Assembly (NCBI GenBank): GCA_014338405.1
Contig: JTDE01000458.1
Span: forward strand, 188,796 to 252,795
Origin: Paragonimus skrjabini miyazakii
Taxonomy: Eukaryota; Platyhelminthes; Trematoda; Plagiorchiida; Troglotrematidae
Direction: 5' to 3'
DNA: 64,000 bases
The notes under the pieces were generated by a model that searched no databases, was not told where the DNA came from, and saw nothing but the letters and a program-made list of their open reading frames with translations. Positions 37,634-49,641 of this stretch are shown in pieces (the stretch's first letter is position 1; each line of letters opens with the position of its first letter). A program made the position numbers and the translations under genes.

Positions 37634-38060
37634 TAACGACAGCGACAAACTTATGAGCGCTTTAGACGCTTCTATAATGTAAGCAAGCCGGCACTCATGC
37701 GGTGTGCACTACACACAAGTATTGTTATAAAAACAGACAGTCTCTGAGCATCATCCGCACGAACAGGTCAAGCTCCACAGCCACATCTGAGGAGTGTGCG
37801 TACCGAAACTTTGTACTCTACGCCCCCAGTGAGGTAGGGATAGCAAGCCGATATTACGGGAATTACGTATTTATAGACATGTTTATTGGGTTGCTGATCT
37901 CATCCAGAAAACCTTCAGGAATGATACAACTATCTAGATGGATACTTTGATCTGCCATCTCCAATGTGCCACTTTGGTGAATGTGTGTTCACATTACTGC
38001 CACTCTTGAAGTAGCGCCTTGTACCCAGTCTAACTAGAGTGAATGCCGGGTCGGCGAACA
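37634..38060 (+). repeat. Unnamed 430-bp interspersed repeat, copy A
   Basis: The first about 315 bp (from TAACGACAGCGACAAAC) are essentially identical to 46874-47190. The next about 110 bp are only roughly 75% alike, and similarity ends near the shared GCGAAC/ACGAAC. It contains TATAAAAACAGACAG and no convincing protein. The flanks are unrelated, so this is a dispersed element rather than a segmental duplication. It could be a solo terminal repeat or a non-autonomous element. The orientation given is arbitrary. Confidence 0.88.
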
Positions 38061-41000
38061 AATCTAAAATATCAAAAATGTTTTGCGTTGCTAATGTAGC
38101 GCTACCGACTAGAAACATATTGCCATTATACTCTGATTTCATCACACGCGAACGATTGAGCAAATAAAGTAAAAAATCAGGCGTATGTCTGTGAATTGAG
38201 AAGAGCATATTAAACTTAAAGCAAGGTTTGGGCTGTTGGGTTATAATTGTTGTCATCGTGTGCTTAGATTAACAAACAACCTAACTTGCGGAGCATAATC
38301 AAGCCCAAAATGAGATGTCTTTGTGTACTTCCTCAAATTTCCATCAAAAGTAAGATATTGTTGGTAAACTTTTTCGTCTTCTAACAGACTTTACGCAAAT
38401 TGCTAAACAGCAAACCCGACGAAAGTGTTTTAAGGAAGGTGGGACAATTTTCTATGACAGTCCGTCCCACTAACCAATTTCTGTTTAGATTATAAACCAC
38501 GGTTCATGAGATCACAACCACTTTCTTTTTAGCAGCAACGACTACGTAATATAAAAATGAGCGATTTTTCATTTCCGTCATTATGAGACCAAAATGGATT
38601 CGGTCCGATTGTCAGAAACCGGGCACCCGTGTAATCAGTTATACAAAAGGCCGATAGGGTAGCCAGAAGGCAGACTACGGATTCACAGACGTTAACAACT
38701 CATTTGTAAATCATTTGCTAGCGACTGGTCGTCGTATCGACCTTGTGGCTACCTTTGATATTTTGACGTGAACAGAATTTGTTAATTGTGATGTCAAGGT
38801 TGACTGACAAATTTTAGGAGTGTTTAACCTTGTATAGTTCGTTCGAACTCGTTTTGATCCCATACTGGTTGTCTTAGACAGCCTGTTTATTCATGTCTAG
38901 TGCGACTGATACAAGCAAAACCAATTAGTATTTTCATGACTTTATTATTATTTCTTCATATAGGCTGTTATTCTTGGAATTTGTTGTCCATATTTTGCGC
39001 ACAATAATCCCGAAGTTAGCTAACTTAATGCTAACGCAATAAAATATTCTTCGAACTCTTGTTCGTTGTGACAGATAAGTTTATCACATTAGTGGTTCAA
39101 TTGCCTTTAGTATACTGGAAGTAAAATATTTTACGGACGCATATTTATCCCAATGCACTAGACTAAGTACTTTTACGAAGTTTGGGTTCTGCAAGTATTG
39201 TTTTTTTTTGATATTTTGTTTGCAAACCATCCGATCCATTAGGCAGGATGGTGAAATCATTTACCATTTATCATATTTGCATTGCAAATGCCTACACTGG
39301 ATAACCGTAGTATCACACGTGGTTCACAGGTCACACCACGTAACCATAGAAATGGCAAAGGTGGGATCACCGAAACATACGCAATACACAGAAAATAATT
39401 ATGCAGACTGTTAGTCTCGATAGATCATTATTGTAAGACATTGATACCAGGTCATAATGTCCAAAAATCATAGAAACTCTAGTAAGGGTGAGAATAAATG
39501 AGACATTCAAAAGTTGCTAGTACAGCTTGGTGTTGCTCCATTTATTCACGAGGAAAACAGTGTACACATAAAAGAAGTAACTGACAGGTCAGAAACCACC
39601 GGCCATGCATACTTTGGAACCGCTGTCTTTAACAGCTTACGTGTTTACGAGGAACACAATAAACATGAGCTGGATAAATACAAAATCACTGTTGTTGTCA
39701 CAACAATCGGTGGTCAGTCGAAATTTCTCAAGGCTGCATGTTTATTACTATTCGGAAACAATGTTCTACTGTTCATACTATCACCAACAATAATGTGCAA
39801 CTCGTCAATCGCTGAGAGATTCAGTGGAAGAAGAAAACATTTTTGAAAGTAATGTATAGGATTACTGAGAATGAATCAGCCACTGTTAAGTGACATTATT
39901 GGGCAGATTACGATGGGATCACCGAGACAGACCAGAATGTAGTGAAAGAAAAACCCGGGTAAAGTATACTCCCCTATCGGTCAAGGGAGAAATAACGAAC
40001 TTTTGAATCGATTAACACTTCAGGTGAGGTTTTCTCATTCATTTTGAATAGTGTTTAATCTCTCGCTCTATATGAGTCGCTAACGTCTGGGCATAGGTTG
40101 GGCGTGGACAGAAACTCTACCTTTGAGTATATCCGGAGAGGACGTAAAGTCGACATAAAAATGCAACAGCAGGAGTTTGACTTGTTTTATTGTGCAGACA
40201 ATGTTGAAGTAACCATGTCAACTGACTGACAGAATGGGAAATTCATAACGATGCAGTATTGTTATACAAGTGAAATAGCATCTTGTTCAATCCCTGGTAC
40301 CCGATCCGAATAAAAATGCTTTGGCACTCAATTTGTCGGTTGTACATTTGTTCTATGGAATCAATGGATCTAATCAAGTCAAACTCTTAGGACAGAGACA
40401 TAGAATGGCTGATGAAAGCACTTTTACAGCTTTGTTCTTCGGAGATACAAGTGTAACGTGGTCGGCTGCTCAAGAGCACAGAATAACATATTTGAATGCC
40501 TTATAAAACGCCGAACGAAATTCAGCAAGTTTGAGGCATATGTAGTCGAAATGAATTGCTTAGAAGATGCTTAGCTATGAATATGCACTAAAGCGAAACC
40601 TCAAATGTCAAAAATAGTAAACAAAAAAACATTATCACATAAAGGCGTAGTTGTTAGCAAGATAGTCAACCACTAAATTTTAATGCATCTGAGAAAGCTT
40701 AGTTCACGGCATAGGTCATCTTAACTTCCAATACCTGTTCCAGATTTGACGTAATAACTCAGTAATACTTCTCTCAGAATTTCCATGTCATATTTTTGTT
40801 CTTTCTTACGTTGTTATCAAGCCGGTGACGTTGGGAGTACCACAAAGTGGTTACTGGATTGGCTAAAAAAGGATTCGTGAGTATCTCCCTAATTGTCCTT
40901 GTGGTAGTTCAACAGAGAAACTTCCATCACGAATGGTTCCCACCTGATTGACACTGACAATCAATCAAAGCCGGAGGAGTCATTTTTTCAAGCCCGATTC

Positions 41001-42486
41001 TGAGTTGTCAGTGTTTGACTGTTATCAACAGCATCGGTAAAGCTGTCCGACCTTATAACCCATATCCGTGTGCGCAGTCCGTATAAGCTCTCCATCTCCT
41101 TAAAGCCACTTTTAGCCGAAGCGAGTGTGAACCCATCAACACCGACGAACACTCGTCTGATGGCAGGCATAAGTCATTTTCATACAATCAACCTAAATCC
41201 CATTCATCTTCGGTAGATTGGAACCCGCTCGCCTCTGCGATATTAGATGATTTACTTGACCTGGTCTGGTAGCCATACACATTTCGCATATACACAGTTG
41301 CAAACTCCTGGAGAAACTGACCAAAAATAGCTGCTTGCATGATTGAATTTTTATAATTCTACGGAAATACGACGAGGACCTTTCTAAATTGTCAATTTTT
41401 GAATTCACTTCATTATAAGTTGCTGACTGAAAGCCAGACGAATTAGGCAGTTTAACCCACCTGTCCATTTATTTTATAGACCCATAACGGTCACTGCTTT
41501 GATTAAATAGTGAATACAAGGCACACTTTATAAGCGTCGAATCCACAAGTAAAATAATTTATTACAGAAATCAAACAAATGAGTGATCAAAAGTTTGCGA
41601 AATGCAACCCTCATTATTCTAGGCCTTAATACACTTATCAGCAGGTTAAGCGCAAACCTGTGATTTCAGAAGCCCCGGCCGCAGAATTTTCCATTGAAGT
41701 TGAAAAGACGGTTGCATATATTCGTTGAGGGCAACTGGACAACCTGAGCATTGCCACCATTGCGACGTAAAAGACTCAGTAAACAACCGCTCAATAGGAA
41801 GAAATGCAAGCTACTGGTGAATTCCAAAAAAGCAATACAGTAACGCCCAACTAACTATGGAAATTGGAGCAAGTGTGAACGGAGGTCCACTTGCAAAAAA
41901 CGAAGTACCGAAGTAACAGAATCGAACATTAACGTGAACGAAAACTTACGGTAATCAATTTTAAAGCATTCACGAGATGCTAGTTTCAAAAAGTGAGGGT
42001 AATTGTACGGTTGAGGAAAGTGAACAGTTGCAATTGTTCGCTCTTCCATATTAAACTGAATCTGTGTGACAGTGAATCCGGGTATAGAAAACTTCTGTTA
42101 TCGGTTGAGTTAAATGATTGTTTATTGACTGTTGTACTTCGTAGCGAACGAAAGATGATACGAATTTATACATTAATATTCACAATTGACAGGTCCGGAA
42201 TAATAACAGTATTTGATAGGAATAATTGCTGTCCATTAAATCTCATTGCGGTTAGTTCAAAAACGAAGGAAAATTTTATAATTTCACCAAAAAGCTCCGC
42301 AATATTGTGTGACTGATGAACAATAGATGAACCGGCATAAGAGCTAATTCATCCACTTAATATGCAAACTTATTAAAACATTGGAATATTAGCAAACATG
42401 CTTTGGCTTAGTATGATGGTAATTAAAAAAGAAATTATGTTATGGACTAACAGTGTTTGAACGATGTTCTTTAAGGAAGAACCGCA
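38061..42486. other. No recognisable gene
   Basis: 4.4 kb with scattered frames of up to about 110 codons (for example 39514-39846) that resemble nothing I know. AT-rich, probably eroded repeats. Confidence 0.55.
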
Positions 42487-43325
42487 GCATCATCAACATC
42501 ATAGCAGCCATGAGCTTGACCGAGAGATACTGTGGCTCGGGCTGCCGCTCTCCTCAACAGTGACATGAAGTATCCTAGAAGAAAACGCTATTAAGTAGCT
42601 TGGAAATTATTAGAAGTCTATGCGGAAGAACTAGAAATTGTATGAATACATGTACGCCATTGACTGCGACAAACCGCCATCTCGGATAGCGTCTGGAACC
42701 AGTTTGAGTGATCACGAGGGCCCCATCCAAGCAGGCGACATCTACCCACTTTGCTCAGTGGAGCAGTCAGGGCCTTCATATTTCATGACCACGTTGTTGC
42801 TCGACCATCAGGCGGTTTGACCCAACTGTTGGTGGTCTCAGTATGTAATGCCCGGCCCGGTAGACGCTCAACTAGCATACGGAATATGTGACCTAGCCAT
42901 CGCAGGCTGTGCAATGTGAGTAGTTGACCAATTGATAGCGCACCCCGGGCGTTCCGATATAGGCGCCGGCAAACGGTCACATTGCTCACGCGATCAGTCC
43001 ATTTAATGTGGGCTATTTGGCGTAAACAACGATGGTCAAACGCAGCAAGCCTGCTGATATCTTCCTTGCAAACAGGCCACGGTTCCGAACCATAAAGCAA
43101 AACGGAATGTACACAAGCTTGATATGCTCTCCCTTTCAGCGACAACCGAACGTCTTTTCGACGCCACAGATGACGTAATTTAGTAAACGCAACTCGTGCC
43201 TTAGCTATTCTCGCTGATATCTCATCAGCACTATTGCAAGCTGACGAGATAGTGCCGCAGCAGGAATATCTGAACTGCTTTGAAGCGCAGTTACCGTGCC
43301 ACAGGTTTACTCTCGCTACTCTTCA
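42487..43325 (-). mobile_element. RTE-type non-LTR retrotransposon, 3' part (pseudogene)
   Basis: The minus-strand frame open from about 43325 to 42783 contains SADEISARIAKARVAFTKLR, HLWRRKDVRLSLKGRAYQAC and SVLLYGSEPWPVCKEDISRL. It continues with FDHRCLRQIAHIKWTDRVSN and LHSLRWLGHIFRM, the typical C-terminal region after the reverse transcriptase in RTE-like elements. The frame ends at a stop at 42783. The true C-terminus continues in another frame as LLGWGPRDHSNWFQTLSEMA and ends ISSSSA-stop near 42621, so a frameshift lies at about 42755-42785. A 3' UTR of about 110 bp and an ATG/TGA-rich tail (42513-42487) follow. The same 3' end is found at the left window edge. No polymerase domain remains upstream, so the copy is 5'-truncated and dead. 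Confidence 0.87.
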
Positions 43326-45399
43326 TCAGCAGAACTGGTCTCCAAGCTTCTGACAGTGGCATACCGGAACTTTCCGTCGTCCACTTAACTCATTATGGTG
43401 AGACTTGCATATGCAGCAATGAACATAGCTTATAGTACCAAACGACCAAAAACTTACTCTCATAAGTAATTCAAGATATGTCGTAACAAGCGTTAACAAC
43501 TTTGCATCTGAACAGAAACACGATGTCTTCGTTTGTGAAACGCGTCTTGCAGATAAGTCAGTTGGTTTTCCATATTAATTAGTTCTGTGTCTTAGCACTT
43601 CATATAACTTCAAGCTTACTGGTGGCCACTTAGGTAGATTTAGTCAGCAAGTACTCCCCGTCCCTATGTGATACAGCCCGTTTTACTCCTTCGGCGCCGA
43701 TAGTGTTTTGCTCCCCACACATTTTTGTGTGAACAATCTGATCTTCGAAGTGTAGTATTTTGCTACCTGCTGGATATAAAAGATTGCCTGTTTTATATTT
43801 GTAATAAAAAAAATACAAAACTAATATCTCACATTACTGTATCGATAATAAAGCATTACGGCGAAAACGACGATAACTCATTTTTTCCTAGAAGATAAAA
43901 GCGGTCACAGGATTTTGTGAAAATTCATCAACTCATAAAGGCATTTGAGCCTTCATATTCATTATAAGCCGTCGTACATTGCGGCCGCAATCTGTTATTT
44001 CGTTTGTCTTTATCCTTATAAAACACGCCCTTGCACTGTTGTGTGACAAATTCTCACAAGTTTACATTCCAGGTAACTCAGATGAAACTTCACCCAAATT
44101 TATCTCTTTGGCTACAAAAGTTCTGAAGATCCTTCAGCTCACAGTTCTAGGTGAAAATTTTCGTGAGTGTTTGTCTTCTATTGACTAATTTCCGTTTGAT
44201 TCTCATGGTGTCATTAAATCGTAACAAGGAAATTTCAGTGAAGCTTTAAAAAATGCATTGCATAGGTATCTAAAGAATGTTGTGCCTGGCTAATTGAACA
44301 CGCAAAATAATCGCTGTCACCGCACAGAAATGCGTGGATAGCAAATATTTTGCCAAAAACTTAGCAATACTTTGTGGTTATAAACTTCCAAAATGAAATA
44401 ATCTCAGATGCAGCCTATTGTTCAAATACGCAAACTGCACCTCCCTCCTTCATAAATAGGCAGGTCAGATAGACACAAACTGACTCCATATCTATTGGAA
44501 GACTCAACTAAAAATCAAAACGGCTGGAGCGAGTTAAACAACTTTTTCTCTCTGCACAAGGTTTGGTCATATGATCTCGCCTCGACATCTATGCGGATCA
44601 CCAAATTTTTCTTCCGAACAAATGTGACCCGTTGATCGGCAGTTATCAGAGAATGGTAGAAGGTGAATCTACGTTGACCTGGTGACAATCATCAGCCAAA
44701 ATGGTGTTGATTTTTCCTCATTTGATTTTTATCCATGCTTACTCGACAGGGAATGAAGTTTTATCGTGCTCCATATATCAATCTCCAAAGCTTAGTAATC
44801 CAAACCGATTAGTCGAATTTCCGTCGGAGGTAGATAATAACGCACAGGGGAATTCAGTGGTGAGCGATTCATTGGTGGCATGAGCATTTCCATCATAGTA
44901 GTTCAGCCAGTGTATGTTTTTGTTGTCATTTGGTCAAGTGAACTTAGCGACACTGAACTTTTGATCGTGATTTCAGTGATTTAAGTTACAATAAACTGAT
45001 ACAAGTCAACTAATTCTCATTGAAACCAGGTCGCAATGACTGGATGATTTAAGATGATAAGGCCCCAACTCACCACAGTAGCATTGCACGAACACTAAAA
45101 GAGTCTCATGATGTTGACTGTCAGCTTTGGCCTGCTTCATCATCTACTTACTATCAAGCAGTTCTCCTTTGGATTCTCTAGTAGAATGGTTTTAATAGCT
45201 ACCAAGCCTTACGATTACTACTTGCGCTGAACAAAAGCTGAGTTCCAAAAAATATCCATAAAAATTGAGGTAGTCCGAAGATCTCTCTCTCACGGGCCAA
45301 TATCGTAACAAAACTTTTCACTTGGTAAAAGTTGGACATAACCTGCTATCGGTTACAGTTCTCTCACTCCCATATTTACATAGAACAATTCCGTTTTGC
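43326..45399. other. No recognisable gene
   Basis: 2.1 kb upstream of the RTE fragment on its own strand. No reverse transcriptase motif was seen, which supports 5' truncation of that element. The last part (about 45361-45399) may be the 5' end of the fossil SINE into which copy 3 inserted. Confidence 0.5.
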
Positions 45400-45432
45400 C
45401 AGATATTATATTGCATATCATCGCCACTGCCG

Positions 45433-45487
45433 GGACTTGAACCACGGACATGCTGTTCATGAGGCAACCGTGTTTACCACTGCGCCA
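45433..45487 (-). promoter_or_regulatory. Pol III A and B boxes of the inverted arm
   Basis: The minus strand reads TGGCGCAGTGG (45487-45477) then GGTTCAAGTCC (45443-45433), so the composite has divergent Pol III promoters about 33 bp apart. Confidence 0.8.
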
Positions 45488-45520
45488 TTGATAATTCGGT
45501 CGTGCCTAACGTGAGGTCAA

Positions 45521-45575
45521 TGGCGTAGTGGTAAACACGGTTGCCTCATGAACAAAATGTCCGTGGTTCAAGTCC
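45521..45575 (+). promoter_or_regulatory. Pol III A and B boxes of HHR-SINE copy 3
   Basis: A box TGGCGTAGTGG at 45521-45531 and B box GGTTCAAGTCC at 45565-45575. Confidence 0.85.
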
Positions 45576-45593
45576 CGGCAGTGGCGATGATAT

Positions 45594-45638
45594 GCACTAC
45601 TGACGAGCTCTAATGAGAGCGAAACTCGAGTCTAGTGC
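45594..45638 (+). ncRNA. Hammerhead ribozyme, type I, intact
   Basis: Identical in all 45 positions to the copy at 35454-35498: stem I GCACTA/TAGTGC, CTGACGAG core, stem II GCTCT/AGAGC with loop AATG, GAAA, two-base-pair stem III with loop TCGA, and GTC. Predicted cleavage is between 45632 and 45633. Confidence 0.94.
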
Positions 45639-45756
45639 TTCTTTTCGAAAGGGGCAGACTGGAAAGTCTATGGGAATGCGACAGCTGCGATCAATTGTGG
45701 GTGATGTTCAACTTGAAATTAACCAAATCCCCGATTACTCATCAGATATTATATTA

Positions 45757-45935
45757 ATGTTGCAGTGATGAACACGGTTGTCTTATTAAGACGTGGCCAA
45801 AGTTGGAATCGTGGCTCTGGCATTGACAGACATAATTGGCAGTTTCTAACAAGAGCTAACCTAAAGTGAAGCGTTTTTTAAAGGGGCTAGCTAAAAATTG
45901 TGCGGAAATGAGAAAGTTGCAACCAACTGTGAATT
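45757..45935 (+). mobile_element. HHR-SINE copy 5, fossil
   Basis: The order of short matches reproduces the family from the A box to the tail: TTGCAGTGATGAACACGGTTG, TTGGAATCGTGGCTC in the B-box region, AAGAGCTAACC near stem II, TTTAAAGGGGC, then GCGGAAATGAGAAAGTTGCA and CAACTGTGAAT. The hammerhead core is lost. Copy 3 inserted into its 5' part, so it is older than copy 3. Confidence 0.7.
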
Positions 45936-46873
45936 TATTTAAATAATAGCAGTCCAACTCCTTTACTGCTTATCGGTAATTAAAAACATTTCACGTCAGG
46001 TGTTCGGTTGTTTGCTGAGGTTTTCACTCAGATTGTAAGCACTTCATCATTATTCAAGATGACACAATCAGTGCATAAAAATTTGAGTACAAATCTTCAG
46101 AATTTTCCGCGTGCTTAAATGTTTGCCATCTGAATGCCAAATCCAGTGAACAATGGAACATCTAAACCATCAACCAAATCTAACAGTATCTGTAACAATT
46201 TAATTTTGCTGTTTAAAATAACACTAAAATGTGAAAGTTACCGTCTCAGATTTAGGAGTTCGTCTGTAACACTGACACTTTTTAGAAAAATTAAATTTAT
46301 CATGATCGTGTCAAGCGTTTTGGTCAGTACTTTAGCATTACTAGACGTTACAATCCCACCACTCATCTGTAAAGCAATAAGTTGTGTCATTTGAAAATAA
46401 ATACGCTAGTATTTAGGCAATCGGTGCGCGCAAAATAATTTGTTTATTACTCGGCATGCTTAATGCGTTAAAATAATATAACGATAGAACAAGGTAATAT
46501 AACGTTCAAAATGTCTGGAGATAAGTTGCTGGTTATTATCCAAGTGTCAGTGAAATTCACAGGGCAGCACAGATATCAACAATCAACAATTGAAGTAAGT
46601 TATCACAGCATGAACTTTATTGACCCGAAATCCGCGCCGTTTTTAGCAGAAGTTTCAACAACAAGTGAGCATCATCTGCAGAGTCCAAATCATAAAACCC
46701 GTAAAACATACGACACCGAACCATGATAATATGGCATTCATCACACAAATCCACATCATACACTGACTGCCTGGCCATCGCTTTCAACCTGATTCATGGC
46801 GTGAGAAAAGACCACTACGCGGTAAACGATAGGTTGACGACTATAAACAGTGCTCCAATCACCGACACTCGCG
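45936..46873. other. No recognisable gene
   Basis: 0.9 kb. AT-rich with two short unrecognised frames (46134-46394, 46511-46726). Confidence 0.55.
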
Positions 46874-47304
46874 TAACGACAGCGACAAACTTATGAGCGC
46901 TTTAGACGCTTCTATAATGTAAGCAAGCCGGCACTCATGCGGTGTGCACTACACACAAGTATTGTTATAAAAACAGACAGTCTCTGAGCATCATCCGCAC
47001 GAACAGGTCAAGCTCCACAGCCACATCTGAGGAGTGTGCGTACCGAAACTTTGTACTCTACGCCCCCAGTGAGGTAGGGATAGCAAGCCGATATTACGGG
47101 AATTACGTATTTATAGACTTATGTTTATTGGGTTGCTGATCTCATCCAGAAAACCTTCAGGAATGATACAACTATCTAGATGGATACTCCGATCTGTCGT
47201 CTCCAACGTGTCACCACTGACGATGAACATATGCTCCAATTACTGCCAGTTCTGAAATAGCGCCTTATACTCTGCCTAACTGTACTGAATACCGGAGCAA
47301 CGAA
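46874..47304 (+). repeat. Unnamed 430-bp interspersed repeat, copy B
   Basis: Same orientation as copy A at 37634, 9240 bp away. Near identity in the first about 315 bp, then clear divergence. Unrelated flanks. Confidence 0.88.
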
Positions 47305-47409
47305 CGTACAGCTTAAAAGGCTCATTGGTAAATATCACAGATATCATCTGAACTCAAACCAGCGACAGAATCAACATGCCCAAATGCTCCGCCAGTCGAT
47401 CTACAAAAC

Positions 47410-47597
47410 ATATATATATATATATAATTCATTGCTGAGCAGCGGCGTTGTCGAATTCTGGCTTGAACGTTTTGAGAAATCCTGGTTAGTTAGTAAACTG
47501 CCTGATCATTCTGCAGATTTCATAATATGCACTCAGTAGACTCGGTAATCGCCTCTATATTCATGGTCACCCACCGCAGTTTTGTAGATATATATAT

Positions 47598-47635
<38 letters not shown>

Positions 47636-47703
47636 AAATACACCAAGTAATAGTTTGGCATATTTACGATTTTAGATGAGATCCAGTTGTATATATATAT
47701 ATA
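47410..47703. repeat. Cluster of (TA)n microsatellites
   Basis: Three runs: 47411-47426, 47588-47631 (longest, over 20 units, interrupted once by GA), and 47690-47703. Such runs are unstable and assembly length may be unreliable here. Confidence 0.9.
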
Positions 47704-49432
47704 AGCTCAATTAAACGCAGTAAGTGTGATATACGTGTTTACGTATTAGGTTGACATTGGTGTGATATATAGATGATGGTTAAGCTCATAAATGAGGGCT
47801 GCACCTTCTCACATCTTCCCACGTCAATTAATATCTATCACTTATCTAAAGTTATGCACGTGCTTAACATTCTTTCGTCTATCCATGTTTATTACCGGTC
47901 ATATCCAATCACGCTTAGTTCATCTTACCTCACTAAATGTCTCGATTTAATTAATTTACTTTATTTTAACGCATAACTGGCGGGGTTCCAGATCCAGATC
48001 GTAGTGCATGGAAGCGCTGGTCCTTGGTCATTCACGAAATCTTATGAACTGTTGATAAAATACTTCGACTGGTGAGTAACAGCTGTTTTCCGAAATGTGT
48101 AAACTTCCGACGGCTGTAATGATCAGCGGCTCATGTTTACTTCTGCTGCCCCGGAACATTTCACAACTTATCTCTTCCCCACTTTCTAAGCATAAAATTA
48201 AAACGAAAATAAGTTTGGTGTTATTAGTTCGGAAAGGAAATGGCAATAACTGCACAGAGAATTCAAGTGCAAAAATCTAGTTTAATCTATCCACTAAACG
48301 CTTCACAAAAGTTATCGACACTAACGGGCTTAAAAGAAGATATTAACAACAGTCAGTAGGGAAATACTTGGCAGTGAAAAGCTAGGAGGCAAACTTAATT
48401 GAAAATGGATGCATTGAAGAACATTCTGAAACTTACAACAGCCTAAGGAAGGTCACCTGTTACAATGCCGCCAGTCGCTCCTTAACGTGTTCGCTATTGC
48501 AATACTCAAACCTCCGCAGAGCGTGAATTTCAGCCCATTATAAATCTTTGTGAGAAGAAAGGCAGGTTATGATGGTACCTAAATTATGGTATTTAGAGGT
48601 GGTCACATAATCCATCTTCTTTACGAAAACGTCCGCACATCCGCCGATGATTTCGCAAGATTTAATAAGATCCATTCTTAGGTGACGTTTATTAATTGAG
48701 AAAAATACACGTCTAACTATTTGCTCCTAATACGAAAATATAAGCTGATTGGAGCCTGACCTTCTGTAGGGCAGCTAATTGCTTGTGCAGGTAAACGATC
48801 CAGGAGTGTGTATTTTATTCTGAGTGCGACCGAACAATAGAAGAGCAAAGGGATTCAAATAAATAGGTAGGATTCTTATTTACTCTGTGCCTCACTTGAA
48901 ATGACGTCGCTCGCAATCCAATTGTCTGAAAAAATGGACTGAAGACGTCTGTGGTGGTAACGCTCAAGTCTTTTACAAATTCCCGTACATTAAAGACAGA
49001 ATTGCTTGACCTCGCCTTCAGTAACTGCCATGGTCAAGATCTTCGATAATTAAGTTACACTCTTTGCGAAGCTGGTAAAATTCGTCTTATTCCAACTCAA
49101 GCTACCCACCAGACGTGATCGGTGCTTCACTACATTCGATACTCTCCAATAAATAACGGTAACAAGATATCAAACTTGTTGACCACCTACAGTGAGCAAA
49201 CTCTGGTGTCATATCATCTACCTTACTTTGCGCATTCAGTGTAGGCGTTTAGACGGTAGATGGAAGGTTGTGGACACTTGGGCCCAAAGTGTTTGCGGCG
49301 AACTAGTATGCACAGTCAAAAACTCAACTCTGACCGAAGCACCAACTGACGTTAATTATGATCACACATGATCAGAATTGTATGTATCGGCTAGCTGGGA
49401 TTAAACAACTTGTGCAACCTACCATACTTGGC
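47704..49432. other. No recognisable gene
   Basis: 1.7 kb with only short frames on both strands. Nothing assigned. Confidence 0.55.
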
Positions 49433-49524
49433 AATTCTTTCACATTTCAAGTTGAACATCGCCCACAATTGATTGCAGCTGTCGCATTCCCACAGACATT
49501 CCAGTCGGCCCCTTTCCACAGCAA

Positions 49525-49569
49525 GCACTAGACTCGAGTTTCGCTCTCATTAGAGCTCGTCAGTAGTGC
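49525..49569 (-). ncRNA. Hammerhead ribozyme, type I, intact
   Basis: The reverse complement is identical to the hammerheads at 35454 and 45594 over all 45 nt, with all invariant positions and all helices complete. Predicted cleavage is between 49531 and 49530 on the minus strand. Confidence 0.94.
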
Positions 49570-49587
49570 ATATCCTTGCCACGGCCG

Positions 49588-49641
49588 GGACTAGAACTCC
49601 GGCCACGCTTTGATGAGGCAACCGTGTTTACCACTGTGCCA
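49588..49641 (-). promoter_or_regulatory. Pol III A and B boxes of HHR-SINE copy 4
   Basis: Minus strand: A box TGGCACAGTGG at 49641-49631, B-box-like AGTTCTAGTCC at 49598-49588 (weaker than in copies 2 and 3). Confidence 0.75.

Larger units (their letters stand above)
45413..45742 (+). mobile_element. HHR-SINE copy 3 (self-inverted composite in one target-site duplication)
   Basis: Flanked by a perfect 13-bp repeat, CAGATATTATATT, at 45400-45412 and 45743-45755. Three segments lie inside. (1) 45413-45491 is the tRNA-like part in antisense. (2) 45492-45717 is the sense element from ATAATTCGG through the A box, B box, hammerhead and tail. (3) 45711-45743 is the reverse complement of the family's own first 35 bp (ACTTGAAATTAACC...CATCAG). 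Segment 1 breaks off inside the upstream strand of hammerhead stem I. Both inversions lie within one duplication, so they arose during a single insertion event. The whole unit lies in an older, fossil copy. Confidence 0.9.

Noticed and set aside
42783..42820. Plus-strand frame 42638-42820 over the RTE 3' end
   Set aside because: It is antisense to the recognisable RTE coding sequence and has no homology of its own.
37634..47304. LTR retrotransposon with the two 430-bp repeats as LTRs
   Set aside because: The interior holds unrelated elements in both orientations, no gag-pol frame is seen, and the repeat ends do not show clear TG...CA termini.
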